Origin: Isochrysis galbana
Taxonomy: Eukaryota > Haptophyta > Isochrysidales > Isochrysidaceae
DNA: 64,000 nt
Direction of reading: 5' to 3'
Assembly: GCA_018136815.1 (NCBI GenBank)
Contig: CM030944.1
Coordinates: 1,240,456 to 1,304,455 of the forward strand
Shown here: positions 10,935 to 23,025 of the stretch, one piece after another
Numbering within the stretch: position 1 is the stretch's first letter
How the letters are laid out: every line of letters begins with the position of its first letter
The notes under the pieces: model-generated
Databases searched by the model: none
The model's input: only the letters and a program-made list of their open reading frames with translations
What the model was told of the DNA's origin: nothing
Made by a program: the position numbers and the translations under genes

Positions 10935-11088
10935 GCTCTATACTCCGGCCCGTACCGAGTAGAGGAAGCGATCTCGGCGAAGCGCTATCGATCGCCTCCG
11001 CGACCTCGAAAACCGTCGAGTCAAGGATGGATGAAGTCCATATCTCCAATCTGTTGTATTCCTGCCCATCTGAAGGCTGTAAGCTGTA
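10935..11088 (+). pseudogene. Degenerate Ty3/gypsy integrase tail and LTR start
   Basis: About 10935-11060 translates, with frameshifts, to LYSGPYRVEEAIS, RYR and, in another frame, DEVHISNL, matching the integrase C-terminal segment of the chromovirus at 52583-54649. It is followed by TGTTGTATTCCTGCCCATC, which matches the outer LTR end of that element (reverse complement of 52305-52325). It is an old fragment in opposite orientation to the 52-kb copy, with protein-coding and LTR sequence adjacent in the wrong register for an intact element. Confidence 0.65.
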
Positions 11089-11170
11089 AGCCCTCACGTC
11101 TCAGTTTTGAGACGGAGGTAGTACTTTTTTTCGTTTTTTTGTCCTTTCAACGGTCGGCGGCGCACGACCG

Positions 11171-11348
<178 letters not shown>

Positions 11349-11847
11349 GAGGAGGAGGGGTACTCCTTCGAGGATCGCCCGCTAGGGAACACCCCCGAAG
11401 AATACAATAAAACCTCCTCAGACTTTGATAGGAACAGCTGGTGGCCGAGGGCGCATCCGAAAAAGAGAGTCACGGAGAGCCTTCACTCCTCGCCGGCAGC
11501 TCAGGGGGCTGAAGAAGACAAACCAAATTAACGTAGAAGATATATAGTAGTATGAGTCCGGTGGGGGAGCGAACGGCTCTGCTTGGAGAGTGCGAGTGGG
11601 TAGCAGGCGGTCGGAGAGAAGAGGCTTTGCGGCGAGAGCCGACCCACCGTCGTGCTCCTCCCTCCTCTCCCTCACTAACCTAACCGAGCCCTCTCCCTCT
11701 CTCTCCCCATCGCCTTCGGTCTCCCTCTCCCTCTCCCTCTCCCTCTTCCTCCCTCACTCACTCACTCCCCGCCCTTCACTCTCCCTCCCTCCCTCTCCCT
11801 CCCTCCCTCCCTCTATTCCTCCCCGCCCTACCCCCTCCCCCCTCAGA

Positions 11848-14800
11848 ATGAGTAGCTTTCGGCCTCGCGAGGAGGCGCCACGCAGCCCCCTCTCGCAGGG
11901 CCCGCTCGCCAGAGCCACGCGCTCCGACAGGCTCGACGCCTTCCTTACCCCTGCCAAACCAGCCACAACTCCACTCAAAGCTGCACCTGCCAGCAGTGCA
12001 AAGGTAGACTTCCTCAGCGGGGCGGAGGGGAAGGCGAGAGGAGCTGTGATCAGTCCAGCTCAAATCTCTGCTCTAAGACCCTCCACCGAGGAGAAGCTCG
12101 CCGGATTTCTTGGTGGCGGCGAAAGAGCAGAGCCCAACTCACAAGCACAGAGGCCAGCGGCAGACTCCACCAAGATTGCGAGGGAGGATAAGCTCGCAGA
12201 ATTCCTCGGCAACAGCCGGCCGGCCCCAGCAAAGACAAGTACATCGCCCGTTGTGGGCGGCTCGCTGGCCAACATGGACCTCGCGTTGAAGAGATCGTCA
12301 GGCTCTGCCACCATCTCAGTGTCGCCGGAGGTCCGCCGCACCTTTGAGCGCAGCGACAAGGACCAGGACGGCAAAGTGTCCATGGCGGAGACTTCGAACG
12401 CGCTCATCGGCCTACGGCTCGACGTCGATCCCAAAATTCTTCGTAAGATATTCATTGATCTGGATACCGATTTAGACTTGAAGTGAGCGACACGCAGGCT
12501 CGCAGTCCTTGCGCCTAGGACATTGCTCACTTAAACAGTGATGCCGTGTGAATGCCTGGTGTTGTGTACTGGCCGTTAGTGTAGAGTCCCTTCAGCAATT
12601 CGCATGGTGACTGTCGCTTCCACTTTCAGTCTTAAGCCATTCCTCGTCTGTTTAGGTTGAAGCTGACCGAGTTCGCGGAGCTTGTCAGCAGAGTGCAATC
12701 GGAGGCCAATGGTTCACATACAGGCAGCATCCCCAAGGACGACCTCCTCTCGACAAGAACAGCGAGTACCAATGGCTCGTTGGCCTCCTCGCTACTCAAA
12801 AATGGGGATCGCAGCACAGTGGGAACAGCGCCACAGTCCATCGATCTCACGACTGGAATTGCAGGCTGGCGCTTGACGCGCTCGCATGGTGACGTCCCTG
12901 CGGGAAGAGCACCAACGACGGCCCCTCATGCGGCATGGTACAAGCCTCGCGTAAATGAAGGCAGGTGGCTTGGATCATCGAGCAAGTGGCCGATTGGCGA
13001 GGTGAGATTCGAGCTCACTCCGCGCCCATCGTGCTGCTCTTCGCACCCCTTGGATGCCGTCTGCATCGGCCTGTATACCATAATTGATGGTCCCCATGCT
13101 CTCGGAGGGCATATCAACACATGGCCTACGGCCTTGTGAAGCTCGAGACGCTCCTATGCAGTCTCGAGGTTGACCTCTGTGGCCCTGGTCCTACCGTCCA
13201 GGTGACATTTGAGGTTGAGTTTACGGTATCAGCCCCTGAAGTGGCGAATTTTACCCTAGCATACGCGGTTGATAAATCCATCAAACAGGCGACCCTGAAC
13301 GGCAAGCCACTCGATTGTGGGCGCGCGAAGAGCTTCCGACAGTGTGGGGGTGATGCAACGATAATCGCGCCGGAGGGCAAAGGCTTGTTCGCCATGGGCA
13401 CGAACGTGCTAAGTGTAACGGTGGCCAACGGCGTAAGCTCGGCAAGCCCAATGGGTTTCTACGCCACAGGAAAGGTAGTGACAGGAGCCGCATCCAATGA
13501 GCCATTCTCATTGACTGCTCGGCAAGCGTTCGACGCGTTTGACTTGAACCGTTCGGGGCAGCTCGACTTCCGCGAGCTGCGTCAGGCGCTGGCAAAGCTG
13601 GGGCTACCGAGCGACTCATCGACGGTGCTCGACACGATGCGCACCTTCGACGCCGACTCGTCGGGCACGCTCGGCTTCCGCGAGTTTGAGAAGCTGATCT
13701 CGCTCCTCGTGCGCCCGGCAACGACCGCTCAGGCGTCGTCCCCGAAAGCGGCCTCGCCCAAGCTGACACCTTCTGCAGCGTTAGCGGCGCCTTCGTTCGT
13801 CGAGACTCGCCGCGCGTTCGACGCGTTTGACTTGAACCGTTCGGGGCAGCTCGACTTCCGCGAGCTGCGTCAGGCGCTGGCAAAGCTGGGGTTGCCGAGC
13901 GACTCATCGACGGTGCTCGACACGATGCGCACCTTCGACGCCGACTCGTCGGGCACGCTCGGCTTCCGCGAGTTTGAAAAGCTGATCTCGCTTCTCGTGC
14001 GCCCGGCAACGACCGCTCAGGCGTCGTCCCCGAAAGCGGCCTCGCCTAAGCTGACACCTTCTGCAGCGTTAGCGGCGCCTTCATTCGTCGAGACTCGCCG
14101 CGCGTTCGACGCGTTTGACTTGAACCGTTCGGGGCAGCTCGACTTCCGCGAGCTGCGTCAGGCGCTGGCAAAGCTGGGGCTACCGAGCGACTCATCGACG
14201 GTGCTCGACACGATGCGCACCTTCGACGCCGACTCGTCGGGCACGCTCGGCTTCCGCGAGTTTGAGAAGCTGATCTCGCTTCTCGTGCGCCCGGCAACGA
14301 CCGCTCAGGCGTCGTCCCCGAAAGCGGCCTCGCCCAAGCTGACACCTTCTGCAGCGTTAGCGGCGCCTTCGTTCGTCGAGACTCGCCGCGCGTTCGACGC
14401 ATTTGACTTGAACCGTTCGGGGCAGCTCGACTTCCGCGAGCTGCGTCAGGCGCTGGCAAAGCTGGGGCTACCGAGCGACTCATCGACGGTGCTCGACACG
14501 ATGCGCACCTTCGACGCCGACTCGTCGGGCACGCTCGGCTTCCGCGAGTTTGAGAAGCTGATCTCGCTTCTCGTGCGCCCGGCAACGACCGCTCAGGCGT
14601 CGTCCCCGAAAGCGGCCTCGCCTAAGCTGACACCTTCTGCAGCGTTAGCGGCGCCTTCATTCGTCGAGACTCGCCGCGCGTTCGACGCGTTTGACTTGAA
14701 CCGTTCGGGGCAGCTCGACTTCCGCGAGCTGCGTCAGGCGCTGGCAAAGCTGGGGCTACCGAGCGACTCATCGACGGTGCTCGACACGATGCGCACCTTC

Positions 14801-17800
14801 GACGCCGACTCGTCGGGCACGCTCGGCTTCCGCGAGTTTGAGAAGCTGATCTCGCTTCTCGTGCGCCCGGCAACGACCGCTCAGGCGTCGTCCCCGAAAG
14901 CGGCCTCGCCTAAGCTGACACCTTCTGCAGCGTTAGCGGCGCCTTCATTCGTCGAGACTCGCCGCGCGTTCGACGCGTTTGACTTGAACCGTTCGGGGCA
15001 GCTCGACTTCCGCGAGCTGCGTCAGGCGCTGGCAAAGCTGGGGCTGCCGAGCGACTCGTCGACGGTGCTCGACACGATGCGCACCTTCGACGCCGACTCG
15101 TCGGGCACGCTCGGCTTCCGCGAGTTTGAGAAACTGATCTCGCTTCTCGTGCGCCCAGCAACGACCGCTCAGGCGTCGTCCCCGAAAGCGGCCTCGCCCA
15201 AGCTGACACCTTCTGCAGCGTTAGCGGCGCCTTCATTCGTCGAGACTCGCCGCGCGTTCGACGCGTTTGACTTGAACCGTTCGGGGCAGCTCGACTTCCG
15301 CGAGCTGCGTCAGGCGCTGGCAAAGCTGGGGCTACCGAGCGACTCATCGACGGTGCTCGACACGATGCGCACCTTCGACGCCGACTCGTCGGGCACGCTC
15401 GGCTTCCGCGAGTTTGAGAAGCTGATCTCGCTTCTCGTGCGCCCGGCAACGACCGCTCAGGCGTCGTCCCCGAAAGCGGCCTCGCCCAAGCTGACACCTT
15501 CTGCAGCGTTAGCGGCGCCTTCGTTCGTCGAGACTCGCCGCGCGTTCGACGCGTTTGACTTGAACCGTTCGGGGCAGCTCGACTTCCGCGAGCTGCGTCA
15601 GGCGCTGGCAAAGCTGGGGCTGCCGAGCGACTCGTCGACGGTGCTCGACACGATGCGCACCTTCGACGCCGACTCGTCGGGCACGCTCGGCTTCCGCGAG
15701 TTTGAGAAGCTGATCTCGCTTCTCGTGCGCCCGGCAACGACCGCTCAGGCGTCGTCCCCGAAAGCGGCCTCGCCTAAGCTGACACCTTCTGCAGCGTTAG
15801 CGGCGCCTTCATTCGTCGAGACTCGCCGCGCGTTCGACGCGTTTGACTTGAACCGTTCGGGGCAGCTCGACTTCCGCGAGCTGCGTCAGGCGCTGGCAAA
15901 GCTGGGGCTACCGAGCGACTCATCGACGGTGCTCGACACGATGCGCACCTTCGACGCCGACTCGTCGGGCACGCTCGGCTTCCGCGAGTTTGAGAAGCTG
16001 ATCTCGCTCCTCGTGCGCCCGGCAACGACCGCTCAGGCGTCGTCCCCGAAAGCGGCCTCGCCTAAGCTGACACCTTCTGCAGCGTTAGCGGCGCCTTCGT
16101 TCGTCGAGACTCGCCGCGCGTTCGACGCGTTTGACTTGAACCGTTCGGGGCAGCTCGACTTCCGCGAGCTGCGTCAGGCGCTGGCAAAGCTGGGGTTGCC
16201 GAGCGACTCATCGACGGTGCTCGACACGATGCGCACCTTCGACGCCGACTCGTCGGGCACGCTCGGCTTCCGCGAGTTTGAGAAGCTGATCTCGCTTCTC
16301 GTGCGCCCGGCAACGACCGCTCAGGCGTCGTCCCCGAAAGCGGCCTCGCCTAAGCTGACACCTTCTGCAGCGTTAGCGGCGCCTTCATTCGTCGAGACTC
16401 GCCGCGCGTTCGACGCGTTTGACTTGAACCGTTCGGGGCAGCTCGACTTCCGCGAGCTGCGTCAGGCGCTGGCAAAGCTGGGGCTACCGAGCGACTCATC
16501 GACGGTGCTCGACACGATGCGCACCTTCGACGCCGACTCGTCGGGCACGCTCGGCTTCCGCGAGTTTGAGAAGCTGATCTCGCTTCTCGTGCGCCCGGCA
16601 ACGACCGCTCAGGCGTCGTCCCCGAAAGCGGCCTCGCCCAAGCTGACACCTTCTGCAGCGTTAGCGGCGCCTTCGTTCGTCGAGACTCGCCGCGCGTTCG
16701 ACGCGTTTGACTTGAACCGTTCGGGGCAGCTCGACTTCCGCGAGCTGCGTCAGGCGCTGGCAAAGCTGGGGCTGCCGAGCGACTCGTCGACGGTGCTCGA
16801 CACGATGCGCACCTTCGACGCCGACTCGTCGGGCACGCTCGGCTTCCGCGAGTTTGAGAAGCTGATCTCGCTTCTCGTGCGCCCAGCAACGACCGCTCAG
16901 GCGTCGTCCCCGAAAGCGGCCTCGCCCAAGCTGACACCTTCTGCAGCGTTAGCGGCGCCTTCATTCGTCGAGACTCGCCGCGCGTTCGACGCGTTTGACT
17001 TGAACCGTTCGGGGCAGCTCGACTTCCGCGAGCTGCGTCAGGCGCTGGCAAAGCTGGGGCTACCGAGCGACTCATCGACGGTGCTCGACACGATGCGCAC
17101 CTTCGACGCCGACTCGTCGGGCACGCTCGGCTTCCGCGAGTTTGAGAAGCTGATCTCGCTCCTCGTGCGCCCGGCAACGACCGCTCAACGATCCTCGCCC
17201 ACAGTGGTCTCACAATCGTCGTGGTCGTTCATCGAGACTCGCCGCGCTTTCGACGCGTTTGACGTGAACCGTTCGGGGCAGCTCGACTTCCGCGAGCTGC
17301 GTCAGGCGCTGGCAAAGCTGGGGCTGCCGAGCGACTCATCGACGGTACTGGACACGATGCGTATGTTTGACGTCGATTCATCAGGCACACTCGGTTTTGC
17401 TGAGTTTGAAAAACTTGCGTCTCTTATTCGCGACTCCCCACACGTCCATGCATCACCTGGATCTGACCGGACGTGGTCGTCGCGGCCTCGATCTGCTTCG
17501 GTCGCAACAACCGCAAGCGTCCGGCGTACCGCTATCGCTCGGTTAGAACCACTACTATCGTGTGCACTTGACGCCACACTGGTCGAACAGCCCGCGGAGC
17601 AAGATGTCTTGCGCTTTTTCACGCGCAACGTGGCATCTCTGGCCTATGGGGGTGATAAGGCAGTCGCGGCGCAGGAACAGCGCCTTGGTCGATCACTCGA
17701 TGGTATACGCGTTGATAACTATTTGCACCGGGTGCGCGGCACACTTGAGAGTGTCATCCAGCAAGCTGTCGCTGCTTGTGTTGCAGACCTGGCCTCCGAA

Positions 17801-19891
17801 CACGATGTCGGTACCAAAGGTGATGCGGTCGGCTCGCTGTTGACTAGCAATGGTCTTGAGAACAAGAACGATGACGCAAGGTTGCGTATCGTGCCTTACC
17901 TCGAGCAGCACGTCGAGCGCTCATCTCATCGCGAGTCGGACGACGAGCGGAGACGGAGAGAGGCAGAGGACGCGCGTCGCAAAGCGGAGCTTGCAGCAAG
18001 GGTGGACGAGGTCGATGCGGCCAGGAAGCGGGCGGCCGAGCTTGCGTCGGCGCCACGGATCTTTGATGAGTCCGGCGGAATCCATCTGGCTCGTGACTTC
18101 AATTCGGACGCAGCAGCGCGGCTTACCGCGACACGCCGGTGCCGAGCGGCCCTGGAGGGGGGTTCGGGCGCGGCGCCTGCTGTACGTGAAGCGCTCGTGA
18201 GGGGTGGACACGTCGCAAAGCTTGTCAGCTGGGCCCAGGGCGGGCAAGATGCGCGTCTGATGCGTGAGGCGGCATGGGTCCTCGCGTTGTTGCACAACGA
18301 GGGCGGGATTGTACATCGGGAGGCCGTCGCAGCTGAGAAAGCGGGAAGCGCGGGCGGCCTCGTCGCCGCCCTTAGCGCCCCACCTGGTGATGTCGAGGGC
18401 GACCGCGCAGCGGCGGCGGCGGCGCAAGCACTTTGCGACCTCGTTGGCACCTCGGCCGCAGCCCGCGACGCAGCACTTGCGAATGGCGTGCTAGCACCCC
18501 TCCTAGTTCGGATGCGCCGCGGCTCCTCATCCATGTCTAGCACGGGACCAAAACTCTTGGCGCAACTCGCTCGCGGCAAGCCAGCGATTGACGTAACCTT
18601 GATGGTTGATGCATTGCCGGTCCTTTGTGAGCTGACCGCAAACACGGACACCATGGTGGCGACGGATGCCACCTCTGCTATCGCCGCGTTGCTCGATGGT
18701 CACGATCACCAGGTGGAGCAGGTGCTCACAGCGGCTCCCGATGTTCCTCGAAGGCTTGTCGATGTGCTCAGTAGGCCAGATGCGACGACTGCCGCATCAC
18801 GACCGCAGATTGTGCCACCGGAGGTCTTGCGTATCTTTAATCGTTATGATGCGAATGGAAGTGGTGCCTTGTCGCGATCCGAGGTGAGGAGGGCACTTAA
18901 TGACCTAGGTCTCGACACGAGCCGGACTGAGGCCGACGCCGTCCTTCGGCAATTCGACGCGGACAGAAGCGGTACGCTGAGTCCGACAGAGTTCTTGCGC
19001 CTCGCTGCGCGGCTCGGCTTCCCGCCGGCGTTGACAGCGTCTGCTGCGGGTGGAAGCCGTGATGGCGCAGGAATGCTCACAAGTGCTGTGCGTGCGATCA
19101 GCTCTATTTGCGCATGTGGGAACGCGCTAGCTCAAGCGGTGATTGATTGCGGAGGCCTGCAGGCTCTTGTCAAGTTGATCGACTGCCCACTCGCGGATGC
19201 CCGCAAGGAGGCTTTGTTGGCGCTCTCAAATGTCGCTGCCGGCAGCCCTGAACAAGTTGCAGCCATGCTGAGTGCGGATGCCTTCGCGCCCATCGCGAAG
19301 CGCATGGGAGAGGGGATGCGCGACTTTAACAAAGAGGCTGTGTGGACGATCGCTAACGCTACCGTCTCGGGTGATGCCGAAACGTTACTGGCTATCGCCG
19401 GCAAGTCCCGCATTGTCGCTGCCTTGGTGGAGATGGTGACTGATCCAGACGTCAAGCTTGCTGAAGTGGCGCTCGAGGGCCTACATAACCTGCTGAAGGC
19501 GGGAGCTAGCTCGAATATCCATCCTTCAGTGCGCCGAGCCTTTGAGCGGTACGACGCAAATAAGTCGGGGAAGCTCTCGCGCTCGGAGCTGCGTCGCGCT
19601 CTCATAGATCTAGGCCTCGATCTGAGTCGCCAGCAAGCAACCGCCATTCTTCGACAATATGACTCGGACGGGGATGGCACTCTTAGCCCATCGGAGTTTG
19701 CCACGCTAGCAGTACGTCTCGGTGCACCGCGTAGTGGGGCCAATCCCATCGTGACCCAAATGAGAGACGCAGGGGCTGAACGGATACTCCGCACGGTCGA
19801 GCTTACGGGGCGCGGAGACGACGGCGTGAATCTTTTATCGGAGAAGGTCGCGCGCGTTCTTGATACGTACCACGCCGGCCTTGCCTCTTGA
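11848..19891 (+). CDS. Giant EF-hand array protein with importin-alpha-like ARM repeats
   Basis: Three exons: 11848-12482, 12656-13001 and 13169-19891, about 2,567 residues. The first GT-AG join restores a canonical EF-hand loop (DTDLDLKLKLTE); the second acceptor is less certain (an alternative lies at 13161). Order: three short RxDKLAxFL-type motifs near the N-terminus; one EF-hand pair; a beta-rich segment (about 13169-13490); then 14 EF-hand pairs, 13 of them in near-identical 288-bp units and the last in a diverged unit 24 bp shorter; a linker rich in E/R/A; then armadillo-type helices (EALLALSNVAAGSPEQ and KEAVWTIANATVSGD are importin-alpha-like) interrupted by two further EF-hand pairs (about 18825-19020 and 19530-19725). 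Loops such as DLNRSGQLDFRE and DADSSGTLGFRE keep the calcium ligands, so about 34 EF-hands are predicted. A calcium-responsive scaffold or transport adaptor is inference. Confidence 0.82.
13523..17416 (+). repeat. Coding tandem array, 288-bp unit, 14 copies
   Basis: The motif CGACGCGTTTGA recurs at exact 288-bp spacing from 13531 through 16987 (in unit 4 it reads CGACGCATTTGA), then once more at 17251 after a 264-bp step. Units differ by only a few silent changes: the codon before CCGAGCGAC is CTA, TTG or CTG, and a CCCAGCAACG variant is private to units 6 and 12. Shared variants between units six or eight apart indicate block duplication or conversion. Each unit encodes one EF-hand pair plus an A/S/P-rich linker. 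Confidence 0.97.
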
Positions 19892-20749
19892 TAAGATGGG
19901 GAGGGTTTCTGCTCGGAGACGGGTGCCCTCCTTTGCTGCCCTACCTAGACTTCATTTTGATCTCTCAACCTCAACCCTCAAATGACTTCAACTGGTTACT
20001 GCGATTGCGGGGGAGGAGTATCTGGTAGTATAATCATATTCGTCGATCGAGCGAACGAATGGCGAATGTGAATCTTGGTTAGGGAATTAGGGAGCTAAGC
20101 TGTGTGCTTCTTTCTAGTGCGTCTAGCCCGAACTAAGTGTATACTTACTTCAGATGATAAACTAAGTGTATACTTGGTGCTTGGTTCACCCATGGGGGGG
20201 CATGAGCCCCCCCCCCTCTCTCCACTCCTCCCCCGCTGTGTGGGAGGGACCACCCATCCTCCTAGCATGCCTTATGGCTTGCCAGTAGCACACTGCCCTG
20301 CTGGCCCACTCTCTCACCTCACAGGCTCGCCCCATTTGCCCGGCCGTCTATGATGGCCCCCGAAGATTTCCACTCTAACTCTCGCCGATCTCTTCGCCCC
20401 CACGCGCCTCTAGCAGTCCAAGTCAGGCCATCACAATAGCCGGGAGAGCCGACGTCACGCTAAACGCCACGCCGCTCCTCCCGCGGACCAAGCGCTGTCT
20501 GACGAGCCGGACATTCTTGAACAATGGCTACGTCACTATGGCCGCCACGGCAAAGCCTACTCCGAATCCGCTAATGCCCCACTCGAATACTAGGTGATGG
20601 CGGACCGTGAGGTCCCCTCTGGTGAGTCTTGGCATGCTCGCATTATCCATACGACTCGCACCCTTACGAAATGGGTGCGCGCTCGTACATTCGTTCGAAG
20701 TAAGGGCGGGACGCGCGATGCTAAGTCCAGCCTTGAGAGCCTGCAGTCG
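19892..20749. other. Intergenic, dispersed repeats and a short conserved-looking frame
   Basis: A GC-hairpin repeat (CATGGGGGGGCATGAGCCCCC type) lies at about 20155-20230, recurring at about 1222 and 41950. A short frame at about 20414-20592 reads sensibly (LEQWLRHYGRHGKAYS) and loosely recalls a cathepsin propeptide, but it is only about 59 codons with no start and may be an exon or transposon fragment. Nothing else is recognisable. Confidence 0.4.
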
Positions 20750-20872
20750 TGTCGCATCGAGAGCAGTATTTTATATACTCTAGGCGGATGCGGTGCTTCT
20801 ATCAATGTGTAGTGTGTGAGAAAATTGAGTGAGTTTTGTTTTTGCCAACGAGTTGCCTCGAAGCTCCGCCAG
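20750..20872 (+). repeat. Truncated copy of the hairpin-ended element
   Basis: Matches the left 120 bp or so of the elements at 7651 and 30679, including the TTTTATATACTCTA hairpin, then breaks off at CTCCGCCA where it meets a different repeat. Confidence 0.75.
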
Positions 20873-20876
20873 ACCA

Positions 20877-20990
20877 AAAGCGTTCAATTATCCCCATCCC
20901 TGCTGACACCTTTCATTGTCACCTGGAGGTTACTTGAGTCAACTTGACACTTCACATGTTGAAACACACACGTGGTCTGACTCCATTCAC
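20877..20990 (+). repeat. Dispersed repeat, inverted copy at 60725-60845
   Basis: About 110 bp from AAAAGCGTTCAATTATCCCC through GTGGTCTGACTCCATTCACT. The reverse complement occurs at about 60725-60845 with few changes, and a partial copy at about 61858-61915. Confidence 0.8.
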
Positions 20991-21329
20991 TCGATTTGGG
21001 GCAGGGTGGATATATCGTTGAAATCACGATATCTCATGATATCCCATGTTGGTTTTCCCCTCCAAAGAAAATTGATCGACTTCCTTTGAAAGCGATCGTT
21101 TCTTTTTTTTTGTCGTCAAAAGTCTGGTGCGCGCTTTCAGAACTGCCCCCTCTCCCTCCGCGCTCGCCACTTCTCCCGCGCATTCTGACACCCCGCGCAT
21201 TTCGACACTGCCGCCCCACCCGCACGGCCCCCCTCCGCCCGCCGCTCATCGACGCCACTTCCTCTCCACCTTCTTCTCCCTCCCCTCCGCCGCCGCGCTT
21301 CCTCTCTCTCTGTCTCCACTGTGCGCTAC

Positions 21330-21955
21330 CCGAGCTCCTAACCCCACCCGAGCTCTCCAACCCCACCCGAGCTCCAACCCCACCCGAGCTCCAACCCCAC
21401 CCGAGCTCCAACCCCACCCAAGCTCCGACTCCCAAAAGCTCCAACTTCCCGACCTTCGCCCCAGCCAAGCTTCAACCCCCACCCAAGTTGCAACCCAAGC
21501 TCCAACACTCCAACTCCACCAACCCCACTCAAGCTCCGACTCTCCAACCCCCAAACTCCGACCCCCAAACCTCCTCCGACCAACCTTCGCCCCAGCTCCC
21601 CCACCCAAGCTCCAACTCCTCTTACCCCACCGAAGCTCCAACTCCACCCAAGCTCCAACCCCACTCAAGCTCCAACCCCACCCAAACTCCAACCCCACCC
21701 AAGCTCCAACCCCACCCAAGCTCCAACCCCATCAAGCTCCAACCCCACCCAAGCTCGCACCCAACCCCACTCAAGCTCCAAACTCCGACCCCCAAACCTC
21801 CTCCGACCAACATTCGCCCCAGCCAAGCTCCCCCACCCAAGCTCTTACCCCACCCAAGCTCCAACTCCACCCAAGCTCCAACTCCACCCAAGCTCTAACC
21901 CCACCCAAGCTCCAACCCCACCGAAGCTCCAACCCCAAGCTCCAACCCACTGAGC
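21330..21955 (+). repeat. Minisatellite, AGCTCCAACCCCACCCA unit (about 17 bp)
   Basis: About 600 bp of imperfect 15-17-bp repeats of the AGCTCCAACCCCACCCA type, with some larger duplicated blocks (for example the CAAACCTCCTCCGACCAAC segment at about 21566 and 21795). Long open frames on both strands here are a by-product of the repeat. Confidence 0.9.
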
Positions 21956-21956
21956 G

Positions 21957-22482
21957 TCCAACGTCTCCGAGTGAGGCCTGGAGAGCCCAACTACAAATCG
22001 AGACCGGGCGCGGTGCATGCCCGATTTCGATGATCCACCTGGATGGGGGGCCCCGCCAGATACCAAATACACAGGGGCCACCCACACAGTCACGCCAATC
22101 GGGCAGGCCGCGCGCCGAAACCTCGTCGAAACCAGCCATCCGCTGAGCCCATTGGACGTTGAGCCGTCGCCGAGTGAGGCCCGGAGAGCCCAACTTCGAA
22201 CTGATTCCGGGCGCGCTGCGTGCCCGATTTCGATGATCCACCTGGATGGGGGGCCCCGCCAGACACCAAATACACAGGGGCCACCCACACAGTCACGCCA
22301 ATCGGGCGGGACGCGCGCCGAAACCTCGTCGAAATCAGCCATCCGCTGAGCCCATTGGACGTTGAGCCGTCGCCGAGTGAGGCCCGGAGAGCCCAACTTC
22401 GAACTGATTCCGGGCGCGCTGCGTGCCCGATTTCGATGATCCACCTGGATGGGGGGCCCCGCCAGACACCAAATACACAGGG
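21957..22482 (+). repeat. 203-bp tandem repeat, about 2.6 copies
   Basis: Successive units start near 21957, 22160 and 22363; landmarks such as CCCGATTTCGATGATCCACC recur at 22020, 22223 and 22426. Copies two and three are nearly identical and copy one is slightly diverged. The array ends at 22482 where the sequence changes to AT-rich DNA. No gene is evident. Confidence 0.92.
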
Positions 22483-22559
22483 AGCCGCCGATATTCCCAG
22501 TTGTAATTATTTTTTATTATTGGACGTGCGACCCTGTGGGCCTGTTCTTGTTCTGCTTA

Positions 22560-22830
22560 GGTCTGCAGATTGCTGCCCCCCATGAGGAGGTCCAGCATGT
22601 CTGATGTGCATGGTGTGGCCGGGGCCACGGGCCGTGTGGGGCGACGCGAGTCGCACTCACCTGCTCGGCCTTTGAGGATGGACGCCGTCGCTTCGCCAGC
22701 GACTGTTCCATGGCAGCTGGGGGGCCGCCCTCGGCGGGCGGCCCGATGGAGAGGAGGGGCGCGCCGGCGCGCTCCGTGGCAACTGACTATAAAGTTAGTT
22801 GTGTAGGCCCAATGCGCAATACAAAGCTGC
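22560..22830 (-). repeat. Dispersed GC-rich repeat, inverted copy at 42030-42330
   Basis: Shares, in reverse complement, the segments GCGCGCCGGCGCG, CCGCCGAGGGCGGCC and AGTCTGCAGA with about 42030-42330. It is non-coding, with some open frames by chance. Confidence 0.65.
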
Positions 22831-23025
22831 CTTATGGGGGAGGGGGGGGCAATTGGTGTTCGGATGTGCTCTGTAACACATCTAAAGGGGAGAGTCCACT
22901 TTTCTAGTCAAGGTATACTCTCGCAAGAATGCACCATGCGGGGGGGGGTAGGCAAAAATCAACTATGGGTGTTGATGATTCGGAGTTTGGAGAAGATGAG
23001 TGCGTCGAGTTGAGTTATCGCATCT

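Noticed and set aside
13281-17213. Long antisense frames across the EF-hand array
   Set aside because: They mirror the high-GC repeat on the coding strand and repeat with the same 288-bp period; the sense frame encodes a clear family.
13523-17416. CRISPR-like regular repeats
   Set aside because: Period is 288 bp, repeats are continuous with no spacers, and they encode EF-hands in a eukaryotic gene.
20996-22146. Large proline/serine/threonine-rich frames (300 and 339 codons)
   Set aside because: Entirely explained by the 17-bp minisatellite and the 203-bp repeat; open on both strands.
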